Below, one piece after another: positions 55,801 to 63,997 of a DNA stretch of 64,000 nt. How positions within the stretch are numbered: position 1 is the first letter of the stretch; every line of letters begins with the position of its first letter. The position numbers were made by a program, and so were the translations under genes. Origin of the DNA: Myceligenerans salitolerans (lineage in GTDB: Bacteria > Actinomycetota > Actinomycetes > Actinomycetales > Cellulomonadaceae); the NCBI RefSeq assembly GCF_017349295.1, contig NZ_JAFMPK010000024.1:35864-99863 (forward strand), read 5' to 3'. The notes under the pieces were generated by a model, which was not told the origin of the DNA, did no database searches, and worked only from the letters and a program-made list of their open reading frames with translations.

Positions 55801-57337
55801 CGCCATGGACGCGTGGACGCCGGAGATCCTGCTGGTCGGGGAGTCCCTCGCAGCCGCGGAGCGTACGCGGCTGGAAGGTTTGGTCGAGCGCGTCCCGGGT
55901 GTCGGCATCGCGGCGGTGACGTCGTGTGCCGAGATCGGCGAGTGGATGCTCGACCTGAGCGGTGAGCTGACGGGTGGCGACAAGTCGCGCGGCGTTCTGG
56001 TGCCCGCCTACATCGCCGTGCGCCCGCAGCAGCTCGATGCCGAGACCTACGTTCAGGCGCTGGAGCTGCTCGGTGACCCGGAGCCGGTCGCCGGCCCGGC
56101 CTGGGCGCGCAACCTTGCTCCGGGGGAGCCGGAGCTGGTCGAGCCGGAGGCGTTGCCGGACTACGACGAGATGGCCCGGACGGGCGCAGACGTGGACGCG
56201 GAAGCTGTTGCAGAGGATGTCGTGGAGGCTCCGGTGGGGGAGAAGGTTGCGGTCGAGGTCGGTGTAGGAACCGGAGGGGGTGCGGTCGTGCGGCCCGCGT
56301 CAGGTTCGGCCAGGTCCGTCCCGATGGATCTGGCCGGAGACGCGAATGCTTCCGACGTCGCGGCAGCACCGGTGACGCCTGTCGCTCCGGCCGGACCGGT
56401 AGTCCCGTTGCAGGAGGGACCGGACGGCTGGAACGACGACGCGAACCCTTGGACGAGGACACTCGGCGAGGACGAGGCCCCGGTCGATGACAACGGGACC
56501 CTTGACACCCCGCCCGCCACGGCCGTCGTCGTGCACGATGATCTGGAGGCCCCGGAGGCGCCACACCCTGCGCGAACGCCGGTGGTGCGAGTGCTCGGGA
56601 CCGTGGAGCTGGCCGGGTGTGCCGGGACGGACCTGCCGGCCAGTCACCAGCGGCAGGCCATGGAACTCGTGGCATTCCTGGCGTTCAATCCCGGAGCTCG
56701 CGGATCGGACATCTCGCGCGCATTGTGGCCTTCGCGTGACCCCAACCTCGCGACACGGCGCAGCGCGGTGTCCCGAGCGCGACGCTGGCTCGGCACGGAC
56801 GCCTACGGCTTCGAGTACCTGCCGCGGTACTGGTCCACGGACGACGGATCCCAGGTGGATCAGGAGAAGGCCGGCTATCGGCTGCGTGGTGTGACGACCG
56901 ACTGGGACCTGTTCTGCGAGCTGGTTGGACCGGACCTGACGGCGACACCCCTCGACGACCTGCGGCGCGCGCTCGAACTGGTGCGCGGCGTGCCTTTCCA
57001 GGACACGCCACCCCGCAAGTACGTGTGGGCCGAGGTGCTGATGCAGGAGATGGCCGCCGGCGTGGTGGACGTGGCGCACGAGGTGTCTCGTCGGGCACTC
57101 GCCGAGGGAGACCTGGGTCTCGCGCGCGAGGCGTCACGCGTGGGGCGGATCGCCGACCCGGCTGACGAACGCTCATGGCGGAACTCGATCCGTACGGAAT
57201 ACGCGAGCGGCCGGATGGACGCAGCCGGTCGCTTGATCGACCGGCTTCGTGATCACCTCGAGCAGCTCGACATGGAGCCCGAGCCGGAGACGGAAGAACT
57301 GATCAGTGAGATCGATGCGGCGGGCAAGAACCACTGA
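52859..57337 (+). CDS. Membrane-spanning LysM-BTAD regulator
   Basis: A 1492-residue protein. Three helices in residues 40-160, then two LysM domains (about 237-294, YTVQPGDSLWRIAQETLGDG, and 327-383, VTVERGDTLWEIAEEELGDG) on the predicted outside, an acidic disordered stretch to about 700, a further helix near 727-745, a large cytoplasmic domain of unknown fold, and a C-terminal winged helix plus BTAD (about 1241-1490) as in SARP-type activators. The outside LysM can bind peptidoglycan and the inside BTAD can act on transcription; that pairing is inference. It ends the Tad operon. Confidence 0.85.
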   Translation: MSTTTERKAAATPSGTPGGTSPQGPAPGAGGLAGRVVRGVLSVALLLVLVVGIPIGLWTFGVPLLGGELSWDRFISVMSAPDVSGEVTLSLVTVVGWLGWATFAVAVLVEFVAVIRGVKAPRLRGLGLQQRLASVLVGAVVALVLATPAGGEAVASSQVIDPVDGQSSDPVASSVLESVPGGVATPGTASGEMPVASPDRQGSLPEAGQSSSAIKVTKTRAETKAESARTSSDAHPKTYTVQPGDSLWRIAQETLGDGTRFKEIAHLNYGTQQDDGRALDGSHWVRPGWVLTLPDDASGPSVHQVADVSQASETVAISEVRPAGSSEVTVERGDTLWEIAEEELGDGTRYPDLYEASRSTTQPDGRKLTDPDLIYPGWRVTVPGTDEAEKPVPDVEPAPGHDTEESTADSGESADEQESGGSSGEASAPGGDAADSESADDPAESAASDDSTPQGEASEDAASGEAATDDGDGERMAERVEEPVDDVTAGDPAPSDEVPADQPADSAAQEAGDDATAGEDVTEPLPRGALRGEKDTTPAVNDRPGADDDGSSASNTETATENEAPALDEVDESDTETPEIEESAPATEKTAGEDTPSDDDTSVAAVPPGGAAANTSSPDSDEGPGEGRDGPEPPGATTGDSTDVPGYQKVTPDDLAVEPHLEPGAGTSPDIAESAPALADGQGSVSVAAPDSSAAASAAAQPEPAISAALVDASLSDELLEAFDVRTTAGVGGLLAAGILTLLAARRDRARRRRRPGQRISLPTPGSPSAELETDLRAVADKLGREQVDIALRTLAGWHRERGLALPGVRVARLKSGEFIELYLDRAAELPPPWVSTTDRYVWQLPAGENPAVASDKATPDLMESPYPSLVTLGHDDENAHLMVDLENVGCLDIRGSDAGAQATLAALAVELATSLWADDLQVTVVGALSDLPGVVDTGRIRHVPSVAGIVRELEARAADVDRTLAQVGAADLSDARGRGLAMDAWTPEILLVGESLAAAERTRLEGLVERVPGVGIAAVTSCAEIGEWMLDLSGELTGGDKSRGVLVPAYIAVRPQQLDAETYVQALELLGDPEPVAGPAWARNLAPGEPELVEPEALPDYDEMARTGADVDAEAVAEDVVEAPVGEKVAVEVGVGTGGGAVVRPASGSARSVPMDLAGDANASDVAAAPVTPVAPAGPVVPLQEGPDGWNDDANPWTRTLGEDEAPVDDNGTLDTPPATAVVVHDDLEAPEAPHPARTPVVRVLGTVELAGCAGTDLPASHQRQAMELVAFLAFNPGARGSDISRALWPSRDPNLATRRSAVSRARRWLGTDAYGFEYLPRYWSTDDGSQVDQEKAGYRLRGVTTDWDLFCELVGPDLTATPLDDLRRALELVRGVPFQDTPPRKYVWAEVLMQEMAAGVVDVAHEVSRRALAEGDLGLAREASRVGRIADPADERSWRNSIRTEYASGRMDAAGRLIDRLRDHLEQLDMEPEPETEELISEIDAAGKNH

Positions 57338-57473
57338 GCCGACGGGGTGCCCTACTCGCAAGGGTGGCCGTTCGGCCGGGGAGCTCTCCCCATCGTGCTC
57401 ATGTGCCGTCCGTGTCACACTCCCTGAACCGGGTCCGTAGTCGGCGGCCCGGGTCCCGGCGCGGAGGCGAACG

Positions 57474-58445
57474 ATGAAGAAGCTGCTCGGCAGGCTGACG
57501 GCGGTGGCCGGCGTGACCGCGATGATCACCGCGGGAGTGGTCGCCGCACCGCAGGACAAGGTGCCGACTCTGGCGACCGCATCGGCGATCGCCTGTCAGA
57601 GCGGCGGCGACAACTGGGCGTCACCCACCTACACGAACACGTTCACGGGGCGGGTCGACGGCGACCACTACCTGACCAACTACGTACCGCAGGCGATTGC
57701 CACCTGGCACAACTGGAACGGTGGTACGCAGGACCTTCTCCTCGTCACGATGTACCGCAAGAACGGCGGCAACAGCCTCGTGTACGCGATGACGTCGGGT
57801 GGCAAGGTCGTCGGCGGCTTCAAGATCAAGGAGACTCACGCCGGGGGCATGGCGATCCGGGGCAACTACATCTACATCACGGACGCGGACAACACGAAGG
57901 TCCGGCGCTACTCGAAGGCCTCCGTCCGGAACGCCGTGGCGCAGCGGAGAACCGGTGCGGCCAACATGCCGTACGTGGCCTACTACGGCACACTGCAGAG
58001 CCTCGGCTATGCCGCGAGTTTCATGTACGCGTACAACGGCAAGCTGTACGCCGGGAAGTTCAACTCATCCTCGCGTGACTGGATGTACCGGTACGACTTC
58101 GGTACCGACGGCAGGCTCTCGCGTGACACCTCGTGGGCGCGCAGGCAGGTCCCGCTCAAGACCCAAGGGCTCGTGGTCCGGAAGCACCGCTACTTCTTCT
58201 CGACGTCCTGGGGCCGGGGCAATCGTTCCAACGTCTATGTCACCACGAGGGACTACACGACCAACTTCGAGAGCCAGGCCCGGTCGCGTTGCTTCCAGGC
58301 CCCGCCCATGGCCGAGGGCATGGCGGTCTACGGCGGGAAGGTCCACCTGCTGTTCGAAAGTGGTGCGTCGAAGTACGACGGCAGCAAGTGGCGGACGAAG
58401 AAGGTGCACGTGGGCTCCGCGTCGAGACTTGCCGGTCTGGTGTGA
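57474..58445 (+). CDS. Secreted protein, beta-propeller-like
   Basis: A 323-residue protein with a signal peptide (MKKLLGRLTAVAGVTAMIT to about 25). Repeated motifs such as GGMAIRGNYIYITDADNTKV and GLVVRKHRYFFSTSWGRGN resemble blades of a beta-propeller. Function is unknown. The ATG has GGAGGCGAACG upstream. It is convergent with the next gene. Confidence 0.75.
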   Translation: MKKLLGRLTAVAGVTAMITAGVVAAPQDKVPTLATASAIACQSGGDNWASPTYTNTFTGRVDGDHYLTNYVPQAIATWHNWNGGTQDLLLVTMYRKNGGNSLVYAMTSGGKVVGGFKIKETHAGGMAIRGNYIYITDADNTKVRRYSKASVRNAVAQRRTGAANMPYVAYYGTLQSLGYAASFMYAYNGKLYAGKFNSSSRDWMYRYDFGTDGRLSRDTSWARRQVPLKTQGLVVRKHRYFFSTSWGRGNRSNVYVTTRDYTTNFESQARSRCFQAPPMAEGMAVYGGKVHLLFESGASKYDGSKWRTKKVHVGSASRLAGLV

Positions 58446-58491
58446 CCGCAGCGCTCAGGATCGCAGGACACGAAGGCGGTGGCGGGAGCCG

Positions 58492-59763
58492 TCACGGATC
58501 GACCACGGAGAGCTCCGTTCCCGTGAGATGCCAGGTGCGCCCGTCGTGGACGGCGACGTAGAAGACGTCATGCCCGGCTGGCAGGCCGGCGGTGTCGAGG
58601 TCTGCTGTTCGCCTGCCGATCTCGTCAGGCTCGCTGAGGTCTGCCGAGACAGATCGGCCTGTGACTGGATTCACCGGAATCAACCCCGCGTGGATCCCGC
58701 CGCCGCGAACGGTCGCCGTCACGACGTCGCCCCGTTGCACCCGGCCACCACTCAGGCTGACGTCGTACGGGTGCCCAGGTGCGTCCGCAGCGGGGAGCAC
58801 CTCGAATGCGGCCCATGCGACCGCATCCGCTTCGGGATCCGTCGAAGCCACCACTTCCACCGTGTACATACCCGGCTCCATGTGCGGCGGGGCGGCGAGC
58901 CACTGCGAGTCACTCCCGTCGACAGCGGTACTCGTCCACGTCCCCATATCGCGCCCGCCGGACCCGCGCACCTTCCAGATCACCGCACCGCGTGTCGGCA
59001 GGTTGTGGACCGAGATCCGTGTGATGCGCTCCTGGTGCACCTTCGCGACACCGTCGCGGAAGTGGAGGTATGGGCCAGACGGCGGTGGTGAGACCGTCGT
59101 TCCGTCGGTGAACCAGCCATCACCAGTGTTGAGGAAGATCACTCGCTCGCCTCCGTCGAGATCACCGGGGCTGATCGGAATGCTCGAGTGCCCGTCGTGG
59201 TCGGCATGGAAGCGAGCGACGTGCGACAGCCTCGAGATTCCGCCGTGGCCGAGTGCGAGCTGCGCGGGCGACCCGGAGGGCAGGCCCGACACGTGGACCG
59301 CCGATGTCCCGCCGGGTTTCCGCTCCGTGGTGAGTTCCACCGAGAGCGGCGGTGCCTCGTCTGCTGGGAGGACATGGATCGTGGCAGTTGCGACGCTGCC
59401 GGTGTCGTCGTCGGTGATCGTCAGGGTATGGGCACCGGGAGCGACGGTCGGCGCCGGAGTGAGTTGGCGGTATGCGGTGCCGTCATCGTCGGCACGGCCG
59501 CTGTCGGTCGAGGCGACGCCGTCGTTCGCGTCCAGCAGCTGCCATGTGAGCTTTCCGCGTGGTGTGAAACCGGAAGCTACGATCCCGATGGTGCGGTTCT
59601 GGTGGACGCTCGTGGAATCAAGGTGCGTGACCGGAGAGGCGCCGCTGGGCACCGCAGCGCCCGGGGTCGTGAGGGCAAGTCCCGCCGTCGTGAAGAAGGC
59701 GCTGACAAGGCCCGCGGACAGGCGACGAGTCCACGAGGGCACGGAACGTATCGCAGTGCGCAA
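58492..59763 (-). CDS. Secreted multi-domain Ig-like protein
   Basis: A 423-residue protein with a signal peptide ending near GAAVPSGA and three to four repeated Ig-like beta segments (IGIVASGFTPRGKLTWQLLD, ISVHNLPTRGAVIWKVRGSG, VVTATVRGGGIHAGLIPVNP). Likely an extracellular adhesion or binding protein; no catalytic motif is visible. TTG start with GGGAG six bases upstream. Confidence 0.72.
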   Translation of the reverse strand: MRTAIRSVPSWTRRLSAGLVSAFFTTAGLALTTPGAAVPSGASPVTHLDSTSVHQNRTIGIVASGFTPRGKLTWQLLDANDGVASTDSGRADDDGTAYRQLTPAPTVAPGAHTLTITDDDTGSVATATIHVLPADEAPPLSVELTTERKPGGTSAVHVSGLPSGSPAQLALGHGGISRLSHVARFHADHDGHSSIPISPGDLDGGERVIFLNTGDGWFTDGTTVSPPPSGPYLHFRDGVAKVHQERITRISVHNLPTRGAVIWKVRGSGGRDMGTWTSTAVDGSDSQWLAAPPHMEPGMYTVEVVASTDPEADAVAWAAFEVLPAADAPGHPYDVSLSGGRVQRGDVVTATVRGGGIHAGLIPVNPVTGRSVSADLSEPDEIGRRTADLDTAGLPAGHDVFYVAVHDGRTWHLTGTELSVVDP

Positions 59764-59979
59764 GACATACTCCCATCGGTGGGTAGCCACTGCTGGGTGT
59801 GGCCGGGCAGGGGAGCACGTGAGACGACTCAAACACGACTGGCCGTTGTGGGCATCCGGGAGGCCGACGGCGGCGGGCCGTGGCGGGACGACACGGTCCC
59901 TGACCGGCCCGCTCGCCGTAGGCCTACCTGGTATGCACCGACGTACTCGCTCCGGTGGACAAGCCGTCCATGTGCCCGT

Positions 59980-60519
59980 TCATGCCGACTGCATCTCGAA
60001 CCCATGGCCGCCGACGACCCTCCGGTCGACGAGGCACTCCGTCAGCCGACGGCGCGGCTCGTGCTCGATGGCGTGAGCGAGGGTAGCCGGCGACCAACCG
60101 TGTTTGACCGCCTTGGCGGCGTACCGGTCCCTGCCCTCGCGGGTGTCGAGCCGATCGAGCAGCACGGTGATGTGCTCCCACGGCAGTAGACCGATTGCTC
60201 CCCGCGCGATGGCGTCGGAGTCGGGCCAGGCCTCGGCGAACTGCCGCATGTGCAGGACGTCGGCCGGCGTCCAGCCCTTGGCTGTGAAGTCCCGGTGCAC
60301 GTCTTCGGAGATCCGCTCGGCCGCCTTGGTGCCCCAGCCGAACTTGCCGTCGTGTTCGATCAGTTCCTTCCCGGTGCGCCAGTAGACCAGCAGGAGCTCG
60401 ACGTTCGCTGCTTGAGCAGCTCGCAGCCGGCCCTCGCGCAGCCGGTTGCGGAGTGTCTCGTAGAACTCCGTGTACCCGACGGGTTCCACGGCGGCGGGGT
60501 GGGTGGTCGTCATCGTCAT
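59980..60519 (-). CDS. DUF1016 N-terminal domain protein, lacking nuclease half
   Basis: A 179-residue protein matching the DUF1016 N-terminal domain of YhcG-type proteins (RAAQAANVELLLVYWRTGKE, PWEHITVLLDRLDTREGRDR, YAAKAVKHGWSPATLAHAIE). Full-length members are about 350 residues and continue into a PD-(D/E)XK nuclease domain, which is absent: the frame ends 20 residues later. It is probably a remnant, or a stand-alone domain. An ATG at 60519 starts the conserved part. Confidence 0.75.
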   Translation of the reverse strand: MTMTTTHPAAVEPVGYTEFYETLRNRLREGRLRAAQAANVELLLVYWRTGKELIEHDGKFGWGTKAAERISEDVHRDFTAKGWTPADVLHMRQFAEAWPDSDAIARGAIGLLPWEHITVLLDRLDTREGRDRYAAKAVKHGWSPATLAHAIEHEPRRRLTECLVDRRVVGGHGFEMQSA

Positions 60520-60805
60520 GCGGTAATCGTCATAGCAATCTAGCCCGGTCGCATCTTGGGTGCCGATCTGCAACTATCGCTGTGGATAACTGTGAGATGA
60601 TGCTTTTCCGTGAGCTGGCGGCTCCACCTTGGTGCGGCACGTCCGCTCTTGGCGAGATGTTGTGAAGTATCACGCCTTACCTATTGCCTGGCATCGACCT
60701 CCTACTGGACCCTGTACAAGGTGTCCGGTGGCGCGTTCGCGTCAGACACGGACACTAGGTCTAGAAACGCCGACAAGTCCCCCGATCCCAGCCGGAGGCC
60801 TCAGG

Positions 60806-61489
60806 ATGTCGAACAGCTTCAGTGCGCCGCTGCGCGTAGGCGCGGTGGCGCTGGGCTTGGTCGCGTTGGTTGCGGTTGGCCTGGTTGTCGCGTACGGCCC
60901 TGGCGAGGGCCGATGGATCCAGGGGGCACTCGGCGCCAGCCCGACGAGGTCCGCCTCCCCGGAGCCGTCCCCCTCGGTCACGCCCACGGCGGCGGATACC
61001 GAGGAGCCATCGCCTGCGGGCTCACCGTCGCCGAGCACCGCCGCGCAGATCAAGGCAAAGAACATTGCGGATGCCAAGGCGTCGCTTGTCGAGTACTACG
61101 CAATACAGGCGAAGGTGGCCAATAATGGTTATCAGAAGTGGGAGCGGGATCTGGGCCCGTTCTGGGGGACGCAGCGTGCCTGGCAAGCTATGACATCAGT
61201 CTATGAGCAAAGTAGGCAGGACGGAATTTACACAGAAGGCGCCGCTGCGGTGATAAGTATGCAGGCTAGAGGGTATACGCCTGCTAAAGCAGGATTTGAG
61301 GAAGTCATAGTCGACGCTTGCGTCGATTTTTCTACGGTTAAAACGTTCGATGGTGAAGGCAATCTTATTCCTCGGGATGCTTCGGTGCCGAGCCGTTATG
61401 TCCTCACCTACAAGATGCGTAATCAAGGTGGCAAAGGTCGCGAATGGGCATTGATCTCAGAAGCGCGCAATCAGGAGCGAGCATGCTAG
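60806..61489 (+). CDS. Single-pass membrane protein of unknown function
   Basis: A 227-residue protein with a membrane helix near 10-35, a Ser/Pro-rich linker and an outside domain (FWGTQRAWQAMTSVYEQSRQ to SRYVLTYKMRN). Not recognised. The ATG has GGAGG seven bases upstream. Codon use from about 61190 on is clearly AT-richer than neighbours, suggesting acquired DNA. The stop overlaps the next gene. Confidence 0.7.
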   Translation: MSNSFSAPLRVGAVALGLVALVAVGLVVAYGPGEGRWIQGALGASPTRSASPEPSPSVTPTAADTEEPSPAGSPSPSTAAQIKAKNIADAKASLVEYYAIQAKVANNGYQKWERDLGPFWGTQRAWQAMTSVYEQSRQDGIYTEGAAAVISMQARGYTPAKAGFEEVIVDACVDFSTVKTFDGEGNLIPRDASVPSRYVLTYKMRNQGGKGREWALISEARNQERAC

Positions 61490-62424
61490 CCAGGGTCGTC
61501 GCTACGGTCTTTGTCGCGGTGCTAGTTGCCGTCGGATCGGAGCTACCTGCAGTTGCGGACCCACCACCAGGCTGTCATGAGGTGACGCTTCCGGACGGGA
61601 CGGTAAGAGTGGTTTGTGATAGGCCGGGTGATCCTGGTGGCGGCAGAGACCCTGGCGATCCGGGGGGAGGTGCGGAAGGGCGAACCTGTGAGTTCGAAAA
61701 CCGCCAGATTCCTTGCTCTTCGGAGTACGGGTCGTGGAATGGTCGGTGTTATGTTCGAGTTGCTGCCGATCAGCCGCCGAAGAGCGAGCCGGTTTGGGAA
61801 GGTAATGAATCGGGTGTCATCATTGAATGCACCCCATACGAGTGTGCTGTAGACGGTGTCAATTGCGAGCGGACGACTTACGAGTGGGCTCCGAACCCTC
61901 CAGATACCCCTCAGATTTCGCCTGAGCAGCTGGCTCAACGCGCAGTCGCAGCCATGAACCTCGCCACGGGGAGCATCGGAAGCACTCCGCCACCCGCGAC
62001 TGGCAACGATGCGATGGGACAGCTCGGTCTGCCGATCTGGTTGTGGGTTTCGAACCCCGCGGAAAACACGACGGGCCCAATTACGCGGACGGCGGCTGAC
62101 GGAGGCTTGTCAGTGCGCGCCACCGGCACACTCTCTCGCACGGAGTGGGTGATCAGTCGCAATGGGCAGGCGCTAGCGACCGTCACCTGCCGCGGCGCGG
62201 ATGCTGCTGGCACGCCATATGACGGGCGCGACTCAAAGCTTCCGAGTCCTACGTGCGGGTTCCCGGCGAGCTTCAACGCCTACCCAGGGAACCTCACGCT
62301 GACAGCCACGGCCTACTGGACTGTGACATGGCAGGGCGGTGACCAGAACGGCACGATCGACGTCACTTCACAACCGAGAAGCACCGCGATCCGGATCGGT
62401 GAGACGCAGACGATCCTGGACTGA
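61483..62424 (+). CDS. Secreted cysteine-containing protein of unknown function
   Basis: A 313-residue secreted protein: signal peptide to about 25, then paired cysteines (CHEVTLPDGTVRVVCDRPGD, CEFENRQIPC) and a C-terminal beta-sandwich-like region. The start overlaps the previous stop, with AGGAG five bases upstream. The first part shares the AT-rich bias of its neighbour. No known function. Confidence 0.7.
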   Translation: MLARVVATVFVAVLVAVGSELPAVADPPPGCHEVTLPDGTVRVVCDRPGDPGGGRDPGDPGGGAEGRTCEFENRQIPCSSEYGSWNGRCYVRVAADQPPKSEPVWEGNESGVIIECTPYECAVDGVNCERTTYEWAPNPPDTPQISPEQLAQRAVAAMNLATGSIGSTPPPATGNDAMGQLGLPIWLWVSNPAENTTGPITRTAADGGLSVRATGTLSRTEWVISRNGQALATVTCRGADAAGTPYDGRDSKLPSPTCGFPASFNAYPGNLTLTATAYWTVTWQGGDQNGTIDVTSQPRSTAIRIGETQTILD

Positions 62425-62451
62425 TCTCGAGACTTGCGCGGTGAAGCAAGC

Positions 62452-62496
62452 AGCCCACGGCCTCGGAAGCAAGGGGGAATGCCGAGGCCGTGGGCT
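62452..62496 (+). terminator. Terminator after the secreted-protein pair
   Basis: A perfect 15-bp stem (62452-62466 with 62482-62496) with a 15-base loop lies 27 bases after the stop. Confidence 0.8.
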
Positions 62497-62684
62497 ACGT
62501 GAACAACCTAGCGCCTTCGAGGGCGTCGAGGTAAATCGCAGCCAGCATTGGTCAGAACGCGTAAACGGGGACTCATGCGGGACGCCAAGCCCGATGGCCT
62601 CGCGATGCCGTCGTATGGCCCGCTGAGGAGCGATGCCTGTGGTCACCCGGGGTATGGGCGACCGCCCTGCGCCTCTATCGGTTA

Positions 62685-62703
62685 GGACCTGTTTCGGAAG
62701 TGG
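62685..62703 (+). repeat. Terminal inverted repeat of the IS, left
   Basis: GGACCTGTTTCGGAAGTGG pairs with GGCCCTGTTTCGGAAGTGG read inward from the right end (63979-63997), 18 of 19 bases. The left repeat ends on the base before the passenger stop codon. Confidence 0.88.
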
Positions 62704-63027
62704 CTAGCGGTGGCTGATCCAGTCCAGGACGTGTGTGGTGATGGTGGTGTGGTCGGCCTCGGTGGTGGTGGCCTGTTCGCCGGTGGCGGCGTCGCGGTGT
62801 TCGATCTCGTAGCCGCCGAATGCTCCGGGGCGGGTGTGGACCGAGATCGACCAGTCGACATCCTCGTCCTCGGGATAGATCACGAAGAACGTGTTGTCGC
62901 CTGTGTTCAGGTCGGCGAGCATGTGCAGGATCTCGACGTGTCCGGGGTCCTCGACGTAGCCGCCGTCCTCGGTGTCGGCGTAGCAGGCCGGCCGGTTGGA
63001 TAGCCAGGACGGGAGTGAGTCGTTCAC
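62704..63027 (-). CDS. Small passenger protein inside the IS
   Basis: A 107-residue acidic protein starting GTG 63027, five bases after the transposase stop. Central GDNTFFVIYPEDEDVDWSIS and GGYEIEHRDAATGEQA suggest a small alpha/beta fold with a loose likeness to Imm1-type immunity proteins; that match is low-confidence. Its stop touches the left inverted repeat, so it is mobile with the element and read from the transposase transcript. Confidence 0.7.
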   Translation of the reverse strand: MNDSLPSWLSNRPACYADTEDGGYVEDPGHVEILHMLADLNTGDNTFFVIYPEDEDVDWSISVHTRPGAFGGYEIEHRDAATGEQATTTEADHTTITTHVLDWISHR

Positions 63028-63032
63028 ACAGG

Positions 63033-63944
63033 TCAGGATGCCAGTGGTTGGCCTGCCCGGACTACGGCGTCGATCCAGTCGTCGATCGCGGCGACCTTCA
63101 CGGTTGCCTCGTAGCGGACCTGGAGCTTGTCGAACCTCGTGGCCACTGCCCGGTGGCGTTTGAGGCGGTTGAACATGCACTCCACTGCGTGGCGCTTCTT
63201 GTAGTCGGCGTAGTCGACCTTCGGCGGACGCCCGCCGGCCGAGCCCTTCTTCAGCCGGTTGGCCTGGTGGTCCTTCTTCTCCGGGATCGTCGCGCGGATC
63301 CCACGACGACGCAGCAGCCGGCGGTTGCCCGCCGAGGCATACGCCTTGTCCCCACGCACCCGGTCCGGACGAGTCCGCGGACGACCGATCCCGCCGGGCC
63401 GGGCGACCCTGATCGTGTCCAGCACTGGCCCAAACTGCGGGCTGTCGCCCCGCTGCCCGCCGGTCACGATCATCCCCATGAGCTTCTGCCCCTGCTCACA
63501 GGCGGCATGCAGCTTCGTGGTCCACCCGCCCCGCGATCGGCCCAGCCCGTGATCGGCAGGCTCGGCCCCAGGCGACTCCTTCTGCGCTGCAGGGTCCCGC
63601 CGGGCACCGGCGGCGTGTTGATGCGCCCGGGCGATCGTGGAGTCGATCGACACCTCCCAGCAGACCTGCCCGCAGGCGTCGGCCAGCGTCCGTAACGCGT
63701 CCAGCACCCGGTCCCACACGCCCTCGCGCTGGTAGCGGCGAAACACTCGGTACAGGCTCGACCACGGCCCATACCGTTCGGGCACGTCCCGCCACGGACA
63801 CCCCGCCCGGACCCGGTGCCGGATCCCGTCGACCTGCCGACGCAGGTTCCGCGCCGGTCGCCCGCACGACGCCACAGGCAGCAGCGGCTCAACCACCGCC
63901 CACGCCTCATCGCTCAGATCATGCCGCCCCGCCGCATCCACCAC
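63033..63944 (-). CDS. IS5-family transposase
   Basis: A 303-residue transposase with the DDE catalytic triad of the IS5 family: Asp in SIDSTIARAHQHAAG, Asp in RGDKAYASAGNRRLL and Glu in HAVECMFNRLKRHRAVATRF. An N-terminal helix-turn-helix domain (LSDEAWAVVEPLLP to GCPWRDVPERYGPW) precedes it. The frame is intact. The GTG start at 63944 lies about 35 bases inside the right inverted repeat. Confidence 0.93.
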   Translation of the reverse strand: MVDAAGRHDLSDEAWAVVEPLLPVASCGRPARNLRRQVDGIRHRVRAGCPWRDVPERYGPWSSLYRVFRRYQREGVWDRVLDALRTLADACGQVCWEVSIDSTIARAHQHAAGARRDPAAQKESPGAEPADHGLGRSRGGWTTKLHAACEQGQKLMGMIVTGGQRGDSPQFGPVLDTIRVARPGGIGRPRTRPDRVRGDKAYASAGNRRLLRRRGIRATIPEKKDHQANRLKKGSAGGRPPKVDYADYKKRHAVECMFNRLKRHRAVATRFDKLQVRYEATVKVAAIDDWIDAVVRAGQPLAS

Positions 63945-63978
63945 GGACCCGCAGCATGCCGAACCCGCAGGTCACACA

Positions 63979-63997
63979 CCACTTCCGAAACAGGGCC
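63979..63997 (-). repeat. Terminal inverted repeat of the IS, right
   Basis: Mate of the repeat at 62685-62703, one mismatch. The window ends three bases beyond it. Confidence 0.88.

Larger units (their letters stand above)
62685..63997 (-). mobile_element. Complete IS5-family insertion sequence with passenger gene
   Basis: A 1313-base element bounded by near-perfect inverted repeats, with a TA on each side (62683-62684 and 63998-63999) consistent with a TA target duplication. It encodes a complete transposase (63033-63944) and, right after it, a small second gene (62704-63027) inside the inverted repeats. Confidence 0.85.

Noticed and set aside
60581..60589. Exact DnaA box TGTGGATAA far from oriC
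   Set aside because: A lone 9-base site 46 kb from the origin can arise by chance; no partner box nearby.
62368..62646. A 92-codon minus-strand frame
   Set aside because: It crosses the terminator hairpin, has no ribosome site and no recognisable sequence.
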